Assembly (NCBI RefSeq): GCF_964228735.1
Contig: NZ_CAXRBQ010000032.1
Location: 1-64,000, forward strand
DNA from: Pontibacterium sp964228735
GTDB taxonomy: Bacteria > Pseudomonadota > Gammaproteobacteria > Pseudomonadales > Balneatricaceae
Length of the DNA stretch: 64,000 nucleotides
Reading direction: 5' to 3'
Shown here: in pieces, positions 41,749 through 50,481 of the stretch
How positions within the stretch are numbered: the first letter of the stretch is position 1
How the letters are laid out: each line of letters starts with the position of its first letter
The notes under the pieces: model-generated
What the model was told of the DNA's origin: nothing
What the model saw: only the letters and a program-made list of their open reading frames with translations
Databases searched by the model: none
Made by a program: the position numbers and the translations under genes

Positions 41749-42879
41749 ATGAGTGACAAGATGATTAAATCCCGCGCCGCCGTTGCTTGGGGTCCGAACC
41801 AGCCACTGATCATCGAAGAAGTGGATGTAATGCCGCCGCAGAAAGGCGAAGTTCTGGTACGTATCGTAGCGACCGGTGTGTGTCACACGGACGCGTTCAC
41901 CCTGTCTGGTGAAGACCCGGAAGGTATCTTCCCAACGATCCTGGGCCACGAAGGTGGTGGTATCGTTGAAGCCGTTGGCGAAGGTGTGACCAGCGTTGAG
42001 GTGGGCGATCACGTCATCCCACTGTACACCCCGGAATGTGGCGAGTGTAAGTTCTGTAAATCCGGCAAAACCAACCTGTGTCAGAAGATCCGTGAGACCC
42101 AGGGTAAAGGCCTGATGCCGGACGGCACCACCCGTTTCTACAAAGACGGTAAGCCGATCTACCACTACATGGGTTGCTCCACATTCTCCGAATACACCGT
42201 CTTGCCGGAAATCTCCCTGGCGAAAGTTAACAAAGAAGCACCATTGGAAGAGGTCTGCCTGCTGGGTTGCGGTGTCACCACCGGTATGGGCGCAGTAAAG
42301 AACACCGCCAAAGTTGAGGAAGGCTCAACTGTCGCGATCTTCGGTATGGGCGGTATCGGTCTGGCTGCCGTTATTGGTGCGACCATGGCGAAAGCAAGCC
42401 GCATCATTGCCATCGACATCAATGAGAGCAAGTTTGAACTGGCGAAGCAGCTGGGCGCGACCGACTGCATCAACCCGAATGACTACGACAAACCGATTCA
42501 GGAAGTGATCGTTGAGCTGACAGACGGTGGCGTAGATTACAGCTTCGAATGTATCGGTAACGTCAACGTGATGCGTGCGGCGCTGGAGTGCTGTCACAAA
42601 GGCTGGGGTGAGTCCGTGATCATCGGTGTAGCCGGTGCCGGTCAGGAGATATCCACCCGTCCATTCCAGCTGGTAACCGGGCGTGTATGGCGTGGTACCG
42701 CATTCGGTGGCGTTAAAGGCCGTTCCGAACTGCCGGGCATCGTGGATCAATACATGAACGGTGAGTTCAAGCTGGATGACTTCATCACCCACACCATGGG
42801 TCTGAATGAGATCAACGAAGCCTTCGACCTGATGCACGAAGGTAAGAGTATCCGCAGCGTTGTCCACTACGACAAGTAA
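41749..42879 (+). CDS. frmA: S-(hydroxymethyl)glutathione dehydrogenase (class III alcohol dehydrogenase)
   Basis: A 376-residue zinc, NAD(H)-dependent enzyme oxidising the formaldehyde-glutathione adduct to S-formylglutathione; it may also reduce S-nitrosoglutathione. Catalytic zinc ligands appear in GVCHTD, LGHEGGGIVE and LLGCGVTTG, structural zinc cysteines in CGECKFCKSGKTNLC, and the Rossmann motif FGMGGIGLAAVIG. GGAG precedes the ATG. It is followed 49 bp downstream by S-formylglutathione hydrolase in one operon. Confidence 0.95.
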   Translation: MSDKMIKSRAAVAWGPNQPLIIEEVDVMPPQKGEVLVRIVATGVCHTDAFTLSGEDPEGIFPTILGHEGGGIVEAVGEGVTSVEVGDHVIPLYTPECGECKFCKSGKTNLCQKIRETQGKGLMPDGTTRFYKDGKPIYHYMGCSTFSEYTVLPEISLAKVNKEAPLEEVCLLGCGVTTGMGAVKNTAKVEEGSTVAIFGMGGIGLAAVIGATMAKASRIIAIDINESKFELAKQLGATDCINPNDYDKPIQEVIVELTDGGVDYSFECIGNVNVMRAALECCHKGWGESVIIGVAGAGQEISTRPFQLVTGRVWRGTAFGGVKGRSELPGIVDQYMNGEFKLDDFITHTMGLNEINEAFDLMHEGKSIRSVVHYDK

Positions 42880-42928
42880 TCCCGTTTGTCGCCGCTTCGT
42901 TTAAGGCGGGGCGGCCAAGGAGCAGAAA

Positions 42929-43777
42929 ATGACAGTGGAAAACCTGAGCCAGAATCGTAGCTTTGGTGGCTGGCACAAGCAGTACAAGCATCAGTCGAGC
43001 AGCCTGGGCTGCGAGATGCGCTTTGCCATCTTCCTACCGCCCCAGACCGCGCACGGTGAGAAGGTACCGGTCCTGTACTGGCTGTCGGGCCTGACCTGTA
43101 CCGACGAAAACTTCATGCAGAAAGCCGGCGCTCAGCGGGTCGCGGCTGAACTGGGTATCGCGATTGTTGCGCCGGATACCAGCCCGCGTGGTGACGACGT
43201 AGCTGACGAAGCAGAGCGTTACGACCTGGGTAAAGGCGCCGGTTTCTACCTGAACGCCACCCAGGAGCCATGGGCGCAGCATTACCGCATGTACGACTAC
43301 GTGGTGAACGAGCTGCCTGCGCTGGTGGAGGAACTGTTCCCGGTAACGGATCAGCGCGCGATCTCCGGTCACTCCATGGGTGGTCACGGTGCCCTGACCA
43401 TTGCGATGAAGAACCCGGAACGGTTCAGCTCCGTGTCAGCGTTCAGCCCGATCTGCAACCCGATCAGCTGTCAGTGGGGACAGGATGCATTCCGTGCCTA
43501 CCTGGGTGATGACCCGGCGGCGTGGCAGCAGTACGATTCCAGCGTGCTGATGCAGCAGGCCTGCAGCGAGCAGTTTCTGCCTGCGCTGGTGGACCAGGGT
43601 GAAGCGGATGACTTCCTGGAGAGTCAGCTGCGTCCGGAAACTCTGGAAGCGGCGGCACAGGCCAGTGGTTACCCGCTGGAGCTGAACCGTCATGAGGGCT
43701 ACGACCACAGCTATTACTTTATCGCCAGCTTTATTGAAGACCACCTGCGTTTCCATGGGAAGCATCTGGGAGTGTGA
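42929..43777 (+). CDS. fghA: S-formylglutathione hydrolase
   Basis: A 282-residue alpha/beta-hydrolase that releases formate from S-formylglutathione. The nucleophile Ser lies in GHSMGGHGA, with Asp in DQGEADDFL and His in GYDHSYYFI; the YWLSGLTCTDENF and APDTSPRGDDV segments are esterase D-like. AAGGAG precedes the ATG. It completes the glutathione-dependent formaldehyde pathway with frmA. Confidence 0.95.
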   Translation: MTVENLSQNRSFGGWHKQYKHQSSSLGCEMRFAIFLPPQTAHGEKVPVLYWLSGLTCTDENFMQKAGAQRVAAELGIAIVAPDTSPRGDDVADEAERYDLGKGAGFYLNATQEPWAQHYRMYDYVVNELPALVEELFPVTDQRAISGHSMGGHGALTIAMKNPERFSSVSAFSPICNPISCQWGQDAFRAYLGDDPAAWQQYDSSVLMQQACSEQFLPALVDQGEADDFLESQLRPETLEAAAQASGYPLELNRHEGYDHSYYFIASFIEDHLRFHGKHLGV

Positions 43778-43891
43778 GGATTAATTGGCATTAAGGTGCT
43801 TGGAAAGGCGGAATTGCTGAGAGGTGATTTCGTCTTTTTTGTATCTAGATTATGCGGTTAGCCGGTTTATATAGTGATACACATACCCCTA

Positions 43892-44369
43892 CTTTCGCCC
43901 TGCTGGGCGAGGCAAGGGAGGGTGTTGGCCCTCCCTTACCAATCCCAGCCAACCCCGCTACTTGCCGTGCAAAGCCCGGTTCCCTGTGCGTTCCACAAAT
44001 AAAACGAAGCAAATAAACTCGGCCTTCGGCCTCAAACAGAATTTGCTTTTAATCGTTTCATTTATGAAATGCTCGGCGGCGTAGAGGGGAATACGGCCCG
44101 TGCCATCCGATAGATAGTTCGCAGAATTAAGCTTCAGATTGGCACGGATAATCCTCCCTTCAGTGCAGCCGAGCATTGCAGGTTTTCCGGGATTCAAGGC
44201 GAGGACTGTTTGAGGCGCGCAGCGACGAGTTCCGCAGCCTCCCGGGAAAGCGAAACGCGCAGGGAAGTTGGCGTAGCCAACCAAACTGTAGGGCTGCCGG
44301 GCGGGCCGCGCAGGCATTGATAAGGGGAGTTCAGAGACTCCCCTTATCTCGCCCAATCTGGGCGAAAAG
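43892..44369. repeat. About 480-bp non-coding element with nested terminal hairpins
   Basis: The left end CTTTCGCCCTGCTGGGCGAG and the right end CTCGCCCAATCTGGGCGAAAAG form terminal inverted repeats, each itself a CGCCC/GGGCG hairpin. Just inside each is a second hairpin (GGGAGGG/CCCTCCC left, AAGGGGAGT/ACTCCCCTT right), so the ends mirror each other. The interior has no credible protein. It may be a non-autonomous mobile element or a structured repeat. No transposase is seen. The rest of the 607-bp gap shows nothing else. Confidence 0.55.
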
Positions 44370-44384
44370 AGACAAAGCAAAGCC

Positions 44385-45104
44385 TCAAATCACAGGCTTC
44401 TCCACCGGCAACGGCACACTCAAATACGTCGAAAACTCCTCAACAAAATCCACTGCAATACACGCATGTACCTTACCCTGCTTGTCCTCAAATACCGCCC
44501 GTTCCGCGATCGGGAACAGCGGCTGGTGCCAGATATTCGGGTGGATCTTGATACCGAAGGTACCATCACAGTAGAACGCCACAAAATCTTCCGGCTTTAC
44601 ATCATCGCCCGGTAAGGCCAGCAGCGCCACAAACGGTTTGCCGTCCTTCGGGCAGAAGATCTGGGAGCCGTCCGGGTGGTAGTTGGCTTCACGCACAAAG
44701 ATACGGGAGCGGTTGACGTTTTTGTTGTCGAAGGATGCGGTCATCGGGTCGGTGAACCAGCCAGTTACGTAGTGGCCGTCTACCGCGTGGTTGCGGGCTA
44801 CGGCCATATCGCCTTCCCAGGTGAAGACAAACTCGCCCTGGGTGATGCCGCCTTCGTTACCGGTGCCCGGTACCACGTCGCGCCAGCCCTGCTTTGGCCA
44901 GGTGACGATATCCACCACCGCATCTTCGAAAGAACTCTCGATCTTGCCGTAACCGGCCTCTTCGAAGGTTTTCGGTGTGGCGATGACCAGCGGTACTTCG
45001 TGTACTTTGATGTTGTCTGCGTGCAGGGATACCGGGCCTTCCATTGGAATGGTGGAGCTGGGTTCCGGCATAGTTGGGTTAGCGGATTCAGGTGCAAGGC
45101 TCAT
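44385..45104 (-). CDS. Ureidoglycolate lyase (AllA)-like cupin protein
   Basis: A 239-residue protein whose C-terminal half matches the ureidoglycolate lyase fold: SQIFCPKDGKPFVALLALPGD, then CDGTFGIKIHPNIWHQPLFPI. True AllA splits ureidoglycolate to glyoxylate and urea, but AllA is usually about 160-170 residues; here an N-terminal extension (about 1-60, proline- and serine-rich at first) is present. GAGGT lies 7 nt before ATG 45104. No other allantoin gene is nearby. It follows the LysR gene of the phosphoester operon by 152 bp on the same strand, so it may belong to that pathway. Confidence 0.7.
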   Translation of the reverse strand: MSLAPESANPTMPEPSSTIPMEGPVSLHADNIKVHEVPLVIATPKTFEEAGYGKIESSFEDAVVDIVTWPKQGWRDVVPGTGNEGGITQGEFVFTWEGDMAVARNHAVDGHYVTGWFTDPMTASFDNKNVNRSRIFVREANYHPDGSQIFCPKDGKPFVALLALPGDDVKPEDFVAFYCDGTFGIKIHPNIWHQPLFPIAERAVFEDKQGKVHACIAVDFVEEFSTYLSVPLPVEKPVI

Positions 45105-45256
45105 ATGAGATACCTCATTGATGATGGCTAAAATCAAATTCTGTATCTGGTATATACCAGTGGTTTGTTACAAAAAAATGCCAGCTTTGCTAATGAGGCT
45201 CCGCTGGCTATAAGAACGCGTCTTTTACTTCTCAGGTTCTCTGGGAATTGAAATGC

Positions 45257-46177
45257 TCATTCGATTGTAACCGGAGTAGCGACCGACGGAGTCATGCCGA
45301 TGCTTTTACATTGGCGTTCCAATGCCAGCTCGACAAAATCTTTGATACCCGGCAGGTTGCTGCGGGTTTTCAGCCACACAACATGTTCCGTTACCTGCTC
45401 GGTGGCTTCCTCCACCGGGATGGAGCGGAAGCGGTTGTCCTGGCGAATATCACTGGCCAGCGCAAAGCCTATCCCTAGCCCGTGTACCACCGCTTCACAG
45501 ATATCCTGGCGGGTTTCCATGATCACGTGGGAGGTCGGGTGCAGGTTGTGGCGGGCAAAAGTGCGGTTGGCCAACTGCTGGGTGAACGCCTGCTCGCGGT
45601 AGAAGATTAGTGATTCATCTTTCAGCTGGTGCACGCTGAGGGAGCGCTCATTGGCCAGAGGGTGATCGGGATGGACCACGGCTGTGAGGCTGTGCACGTA
45701 GTATGCCAGACGGGAGATGTTGGTTTCGTTGTCATGCATCGGGAATAGGCCGATATCCACTTCGCGATTGAGGACCTTTGCCTTGCACTCGTCGGTTGTT
45801 GCAGTGCTGATCTTCAACGTTGCACCGGGAAAGCGGCGGTTAAACTCCGCGATCAGTGGCATAAAGATCAGAGGAGACGCGGTGGCTACACGCACGGTGT
45901 GCATACCGGACTCCAGCCCTGGATGCATCAGGGCGTCGATGGAGTTGTCCAGGTCGTCGTACTGGCGGGTGATACGGTACAGCTTCATGCCGAGTTCGGT
46001 GGCACGAACACCTTTATTGACACGCTCCAGCAGCGGATGGTCAAAGCGACCTTCGAGCTTGCGGATCTGGGCGGTGATTGCGGGTTGGCTGACCCCAAGC
46101 GCATCCGCTGCACGGGTGTAGTTGCCGGTTTGCAGTGTCGCGTTGAAGGCGCGGATTTCGGTCAGGGTCAGGTCCAT
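45257..46177 (-). CDS. LysR-family regulator at the end of the ABC importer operon
   Basis: A 306-residue LysR protein with N-terminal HTH (IRAFNATLQTGNYTRAADALGVSQPAITAQIRKLE) and a C-terminal effector domain. It starts one base after the ATPase stop, so it is translated from the same message and could autoregulate the operon. This arrangement, regulator last in the operon, is less common than divergent LysR. The effector is likely the transported solute or its breakdown product. Confidence 0.88.
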   Translation of the reverse strand: MDLTLTEIRAFNATLQTGNYTRAADALGVSQPAITAQIRKLEGRFDHPLLERVNKGVRATELGMKLYRITRQYDDLDNSIDALMHPGLESGMHTVRVATASPLIFMPLIAEFNRRFPGATLKISTATTDECKAKVLNREVDIGLFPMHDNETNISRLAYYVHSLTAVVHPDHPLANERSLSVHQLKDESLIFYREQAFTQQLANRTFARHNLHPTSHVIMETRQDICEAVVHGLGIGFALASDIRQDNRFRSIPVEEATEQVTEHVVWLKTRSNLPGIKDFVELALERQCKSIGMTPSVATPVTIE

Positions 46178-46178
46178 A

Positions 46179-47891
46179 TCAGAAACTCTCCATTACAGGT
46201 TCTGCTGCGACCTGGGCGCCGGTGCGCAGGCGTGTTTTATCCGGTGCTTCCAGCAACGGAATGGACGCGATCAGTTTCTGGGTGTAGGCCTGTTTAGGTT
46301 CAAGGAAGATCTCACGCACCGTGCCCTCCTCCACGAACTCACCGTGTTTCATGACACAGACTCGGTCACACAGGTTGGCGATCACGCTCAGGTCGTGGGA
46401 AATAAAGAGTATGGTCAGGCCCAGTTCCTCTTTCAGCTCCTTCAGTAGCTTCAGGATCTCCGCCTGGATCGATACGTCCAGCGCTGCCACCGATTCGTCG
46501 GCGACGATAAATTTCGGATTACACACCAGGGCGCGGGCGATACTGATACGCTGACGTTGACCGCCGGAGAAGGCGTGCGGGAAACGGCGCAGGTGTTCCA
46601 CTTCGATATGGCAGCGCTTGGCCACTTCAATCACGCGGGCGTCGGTCTCTTCGCGGGTTTTGGTGATCTTCATCGCTTCCAGTGGTTCGGCGATGATGTC
46701 ACGTACGGTCATACGGGGGTTGAGGGAGCTGTACGGATCCTGGAAGACCAGCTGTGCGGTCTGAGCCAGACGTTTGCGCTTGATCTTCATGCCCGCACCA
46801 AACTTCACCTCTTTTTTGGTGTGGAAGTATTCTACCTGACCCGAGCTGATCGGGGCTGCGCCCAGCATCGCTTTACCCAGGGTGGTTTTACCGGAGCCAC
46901 TCTCCCCCACCAGACCGATGACCTGGCCTTCTGGTAGATCCAGGCTGATGTTCTTCACGGCGGTGAAATACTCGGTTTTGCGGCCGTTACCTGCCAGCGG
47001 GTAGGTGATGGAGAGGTCTTTAACGGACAGCAGCGGGTCCGGGGTGTGTTTAGGCGCTTCCGGCAGATCTTCCAAGTGTGGCAAGGCGTCCAGCAGGCGT
47101 TTGGTGTAGCTGTGCTCCGGACGGAACAACACGCGCTCGGCAGTGCCCGCTTCCACCACTTCACCCTTCTTCATTACGGTGACGTTGTCGGCAATCTTGG
47201 AGACCACACCCAGGTCGTGGGTGATAAAGATCATCGCCATGCCCATCTGTTCGCGCAGCTCCAGCATCAGGTCCAGTACCTGGGCCTGGATTGTGACGTC
47301 CAGTGCGGTGGTGGGTTCGTCGGCGATCAGCAGTTTGGGTTCGGTGGATAGGGCCATGGCGATCATGGCGCGCTGGCGCATACCGCCGGACAGCTCGAAT
47401 ACGTACTGGTCGAAACGTTTTTCCGGATCCACGATGCCGACACGCTCAAACAGCTCGATACCGCGATGGCGTGCCTGGTCCTTGCTGTAGCCGAGGTGGA
47501 TCTGCATGGTCTGGATCATCTGGTCGCTGATGCGCAGGGCCGGGGCGAAGCTGGCCATCGGCTCCTGGAAGATCATGGAGACCGCGTCTCCACGCACTAA
47601 GCGCAGGTCGCGGCCACGCAGCTTGAGGATGTTCAGGTCCCGGTTTTCGTGCTGCAGGCTGATCTGGCTTGGGTGCTGGATCACTGCATTGCCCGGGGTC
47701 AGACGCATAATGGTTTTGGCGGTCACGGATTTACCTGAGCCACTCTCCCCTACCAGGCCCATCACCTCACCCGGACGCACGGTCAGGTTGACGTTGTTCA
47801 CCGCCCGCACCAGCCCTTCATCGGTATTAAAGTCGATGGTCAGATCGCGGATCTCAAGCAGTTTGTTGTTCATGCTTTGATTGATCATCAT
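46179..47891 (-). CDS. ABC transporter ATP-binding protein with two fused NBDs (Opp/Dpp type)
   Basis: A 570-residue protein containing two nucleotide-binding domains (about 10-260 and 290-545), each with Walker A (GLVGESGSGKS; GLVGESGSGKT), ABC signature (ELSGGMRQRAMIA; FSGGQRQRISIA) and Walker B (LIADEPTTALD; IVADESVAALD). It fuses the usual OppD and OppF subunits. Both sites appear intact. ATG 47891 overlaps the end of the permease region by position, and other in-frame ATGs lie nearby (47888, 47873). It energises the importer formed with the two permeases upstream. Confidence 0.92.
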   Translation of the reverse strand: MMINQSMNNKLLEIRDLTIDFNTDEGLVRAVNNVNLTVRPGEVMGLVGESGSGKSVTAKTIMRLTPGNAVIQHPSQISLQHENRDLNILKLRGRDLRLVRGDAVSMIFQEPMASFAPALRISDQMIQTMQIHLGYSKDQARHRGIELFERVGIVDPEKRFDQYVFELSGGMRQRAMIAMALSTEPKLLIADEPTTALDVTIQAQVLDLMLELREQMGMAMIFITHDLGVVSKIADNVTVMKKGEVVEAGTAERVLFRPEHSYTKRLLDALPHLEDLPEAPKHTPDPLLSVKDLSITYPLAGNGRKTEYFTAVKNISLDLPEGQVIGLVGESGSGKTTLGKAMLGAAPISSGQVEYFHTKKEVKFGAGMKIKRKRLAQTAQLVFQDPYSSLNPRMTVRDIIAEPLEAMKITKTREETDARVIEVAKRCHIEVEHLRRFPHAFSGGQRQRISIARALVCNPKFIVADESVAALDVSIQAEILKLLKELKEELGLTILFISHDLSVIANLCDRVCVMKHGEFVEEGTVREIFLEPKQAYTQKLIASIPLLEAPDKTRLRTGAQVAAEPVMESF

Positions 47892-47892
47892 C

Positions 47893-49137
47893 TTATTTCT
47901 TCTCCGAGTAAGGATCCGCTGCATCACGCAGGGCATCGCCAACAAATACAAACGCCATAATCAGGAATACAAACACCGCCACCGGGAAGAACTGCCAGAT
48001 CATGTTCTGCTGGATGTCCGGGTCCTGCGCTTTCTGCAGCAGTACACCCAGGCTGTTGACCGGTTCGGTCAGGCCCAGGCCCAGGAAACTGAGGCTGGTT
48101 TCCGCCAGGATCACGTAGGGAAAGTTGATCAGGGTGTCGACGATGATGTAGCTGGTGAAACTTGGGATCAGGTGTCGCCAGATGATGCGACCGGCGCCGG
48201 AGCCGCAGAGCTGTGCGGCGAGCACATAATCCTGGTTACGTTCGGTCAGGATGTGGGTACGCAGGCGACGGCCCAGGGCGGCGAAGTCCAGTGCGCCGAT
48301 TACCACTGCGATGGCGAAGTAACGCTGGATCGGGGTCAGGTCCATCTGCGACAGCGCTACGGCACAGGCCAGATAGATTGGGATGGCAGGGATCACACGC
48401 ACCGCTTCGGTGATGCTCATCAGAATGGCATCGATGCGGCCACCAAAGTAACCACTCACACCGCCCACCAGCAGCGAGGTAAACAGTTTTACGATCAGCG
48501 CCACGATGGCGATGCTGATGGTTACCCAGATAGCGTGCAGGGTGCGGGAGAACACGTCCTTGCCGTCTTCGTCGGTCCCCATCAGGTGGATCTGGCCCTG
48601 CTCCACGCCAAACAGGTGGCGATCCCAACGGATATCCAGGTCCAGGCCAGCGACGCTCAGGTCGATCAGGCTGTACTCCCAGCCTTTGACAAAGAACTGT
48701 ATATAACGGCGCTGCTCTTTATCCACCGTGAACTTGTTCTGGCTGGACGCTTTCAGTGCGTTGCCGGAGGTCAGTGCATCCAGGGCGTTCAGGTTGCCAC
48801 CTGCCAGCGCACTCAGGTCCAGCTTTGGCTTTTCCTTGGTGTAGGTATAGGTAAACGGGCGCAGGGAGAAACCGTTGTCATCCCAGAAGTACAACACCTG
48901 CGGGGCGCCGCGGCGGTAATCTGCGTCGGCACCACGGATGGTTGGGTCTACCGGTGAGAAGAACGGTGCAAAGAAGCCCATCAGCACCAGCGTGCCCAGA
49001 ATCCAGGCCGCCACCACGCCAGAGGTCTTGCGCTTGAAGCGCGCTTTGATCAGCGCGAACTGACCCGCGGTGTAGTAGGAATCGTCGTTTTTTGGCTTCG
49101 ATTTACGCCCGAAGCGAGCTAACAGTGCATTCATCAT
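47893..49137 (-). CDS. ABC transporter permease (OppC type, with large N-terminal insertion)
   Basis: A 414-residue inner-membrane permease. After one N-terminal helix (about 40-60) comes an unusual soluble insertion of roughly 130 residues (about 70-205, probably periplasmic), then the five-helix BPD_transp_1 core with LMGTDEDGKDVFSRTLHA and the EAA loop LAAQLCGSGAGRIIWRHLIPS. Its ATG shares bases with the upstream permease stop (TGATG). The insertion is reminiscent of YejE-type oligopeptide permeases. Confidence 0.9.
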   Translation of the reverse strand: MMNALLARFGRKSKPKNDDSYYTAGQFALIKARFKRKTSGVVAAWILGTLVLMGFFAPFFSPVDPTIRGADADYRRGAPQVLYFWDDNGFSLRPFTYTYTKEKPKLDLSALAGGNLNALDALTSGNALKASSQNKFTVDKEQRRYIQFFVKGWEYSLIDLSVAGLDLDIRWDRHLFGVEQGQIHLMGTDEDGKDVFSRTLHAIWVTISIAIVALIVKLFTSLLVGGVSGYFGGRIDAILMSITEAVRVIPAIPIYLACAVALSQMDLTPIQRYFAIAVVIGALDFAALGRRLRTHILTERNQDYVLAAQLCGSGAGRIIWRHLIPSFTSYIIVDTLINFPYVILAETSLSFLGLGLTEPVNSLGVLLQKAQDPDIQQNMIWQFFPVAVFVFLIMAFVFVGDALRDAADPYSEKK

Positions 49138-50333
49138 CAGTTCCCCAATACACTCTTACGGACGCGTGGATCGATCGCAGCCAGAACTACGTCGGTGAAG
49201 AAGTTCATGCTGATAACCACCAGCGCAACCAGGAACAGGATGCCTGCTGCCAGCTCCTGGTCATTGGTCATCGCCAGGGCTTCGATCAGCAGTGCAGCGG
49301 CGTCGGTCAGGCCGATGACGATCGCTACGATAGGCAGGTCGTTGAAGACACGTTGGAAGTCGAAACCCACAGAGTTGAACAGTGGGCTGATGGAGTGACG
49401 TACCGGGTAACCGGCCCACAGTGCCACGCCGTCCACGCCACGTGCACGGGCCGCGTCGACGTAGAGTTTGTTGGACTCGTCCACCACCAGCGCACGCACG
49501 GTCTGCAGCTGCAGCGCGGTGGCAGACCAGCCAATGACAAAGATTGGCAGCCAGATGTGGCCCAGAAAGTCGTCCAGTTTGCCCCAGGAGAAACCGTCCG
49601 TACCGAACCACGGTACGTTACGCCATTCATCGGAGTACAACCCGGTTGGCATGGATTCACCGGCAAAGACGTACAGCAGGATGATGGTCAGTGCCAGCAG
49701 GAAGTTTGGCAGCGCCAGGCCCAGATAACTGACAATACGCAGCACCAGGTCGAGCACTTTCTGGCAGCTCAGGCCGATGCTGTTGATAATGCGCTCGGTT
49801 TTGCTGTGTTGTGGATTCTTGTCGGTCCAGGTCTTGTTGATAGTGAACGCAGACAGGATGCCAAACGGTACGGCGATCAGGTAAGAGAACACCAGACCGG
49901 CCATGCAGAACATAAAGCTCATCCAGAAACGGTCACCCAGCGCCAGGTTTACGGACTGACGTTTGGCGCAGCTGAAGCCCAGGTCGCCGCGCAGTGTGAG
50001 ATCGGTTACCCAGCTCGCCCAGCGAATAGCCAGGGGCTGATCCAGGCCCATGCGGGCGCGTTCAGCGTCGATATCCGCCTGGGTGATGGTTTCGCCCTGG
50101 GTATTTTTATAGGCGATGTATTTCTCGGCACAGTCACCCGGTAGGACTTCCATCAGGGAGAACACAATGCCGCTGACGATCAACAATGTGATCAACGCCA
50201 GTACAAAGCGGTTAAAGACGTAGTTGAAATACTGGCTGTCGCGGCCGCTCCACCAGAGTAAGCTGCCGATACTGAGGAGAATCCACAGTAGCCAGCTATC
50301 GGCGAAAAAGTTAGAGATAGATTCTGCGATCAC
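49137..50333 (-). CDS. ABC transporter permease (OppB type)
   Basis: A 398-residue permease with an N-terminal helix (SWLLWILLSIGSLLWW), the OppB N-terminal FNRFVLALITLLIVSGIVFSLMEVLPG, a periplasmic loop, and the BPD_transp_1 core ending in the EAA loop (YVDAARARGVDGVALW). The GTG at 50333 has AAGGA about 8 nt upstream; a longer frame from 50378 lacks one. The gene is translationally linked to the OppC-type permease. Confidence 0.88.
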   Translation of the reverse strand: MIAESISNFFADSWLLWILLSIGSLLWWSGRDSQYFNYVFNRFVLALITLLIVSGIVFSLMEVLPGDCAEKYIAYKNTQGETITQADIDAERARMGLDQPLAIRWASWVTDLTLRGDLGFSCAKRQSVNLALGDRFWMSFMFCMAGLVFSYLIAVPFGILSAFTINKTWTDKNPQHSKTERIINSIGLSCQKVLDLVLRIVSYLGLALPNFLLALTIILLYVFAGESMPTGLYSDEWRNVPWFGTDGFSWGKLDDFLGHIWLPIFVIGWSATALQLQTVRALVVDESNKLYVDAARARGVDGVALWAGYPVRHSISPLFNSVGFDFQRVFNDLPIVAIVIGLTDAAALLIEALAMTNDQELAAGILFLVALVVISMNFFTDVVLAAIDPRVRKSVLGN

Positions 50334-50431
50334 AATAAAAATCCTTAACCTACTAAGCGAATGCCTCTGGGCAGGCATTGGATTAGTAAGCTGATATGCG
50401 TTGGGTTGAATCAGGTGTTTTTTAAACGAAC

Positions 50432-50459
50432 AAAAGGGAGAGGCAATGCCTCCCCCTTT
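50432..50459 (-). terminator. Attenuator-type terminator between binding protein and permease genes
   Basis: AAAGGG-A-GAGGC-AAT-GCCTC-C-CCCTTT hairpin followed on the minus strand by TTTTG, just downstream of the binding-protein stop. Partial termination would give excess binding protein over permease. Confidence 0.7.
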
Positions 50460-50481
50460 GCTTCTAAGGCATCAGTGATGC

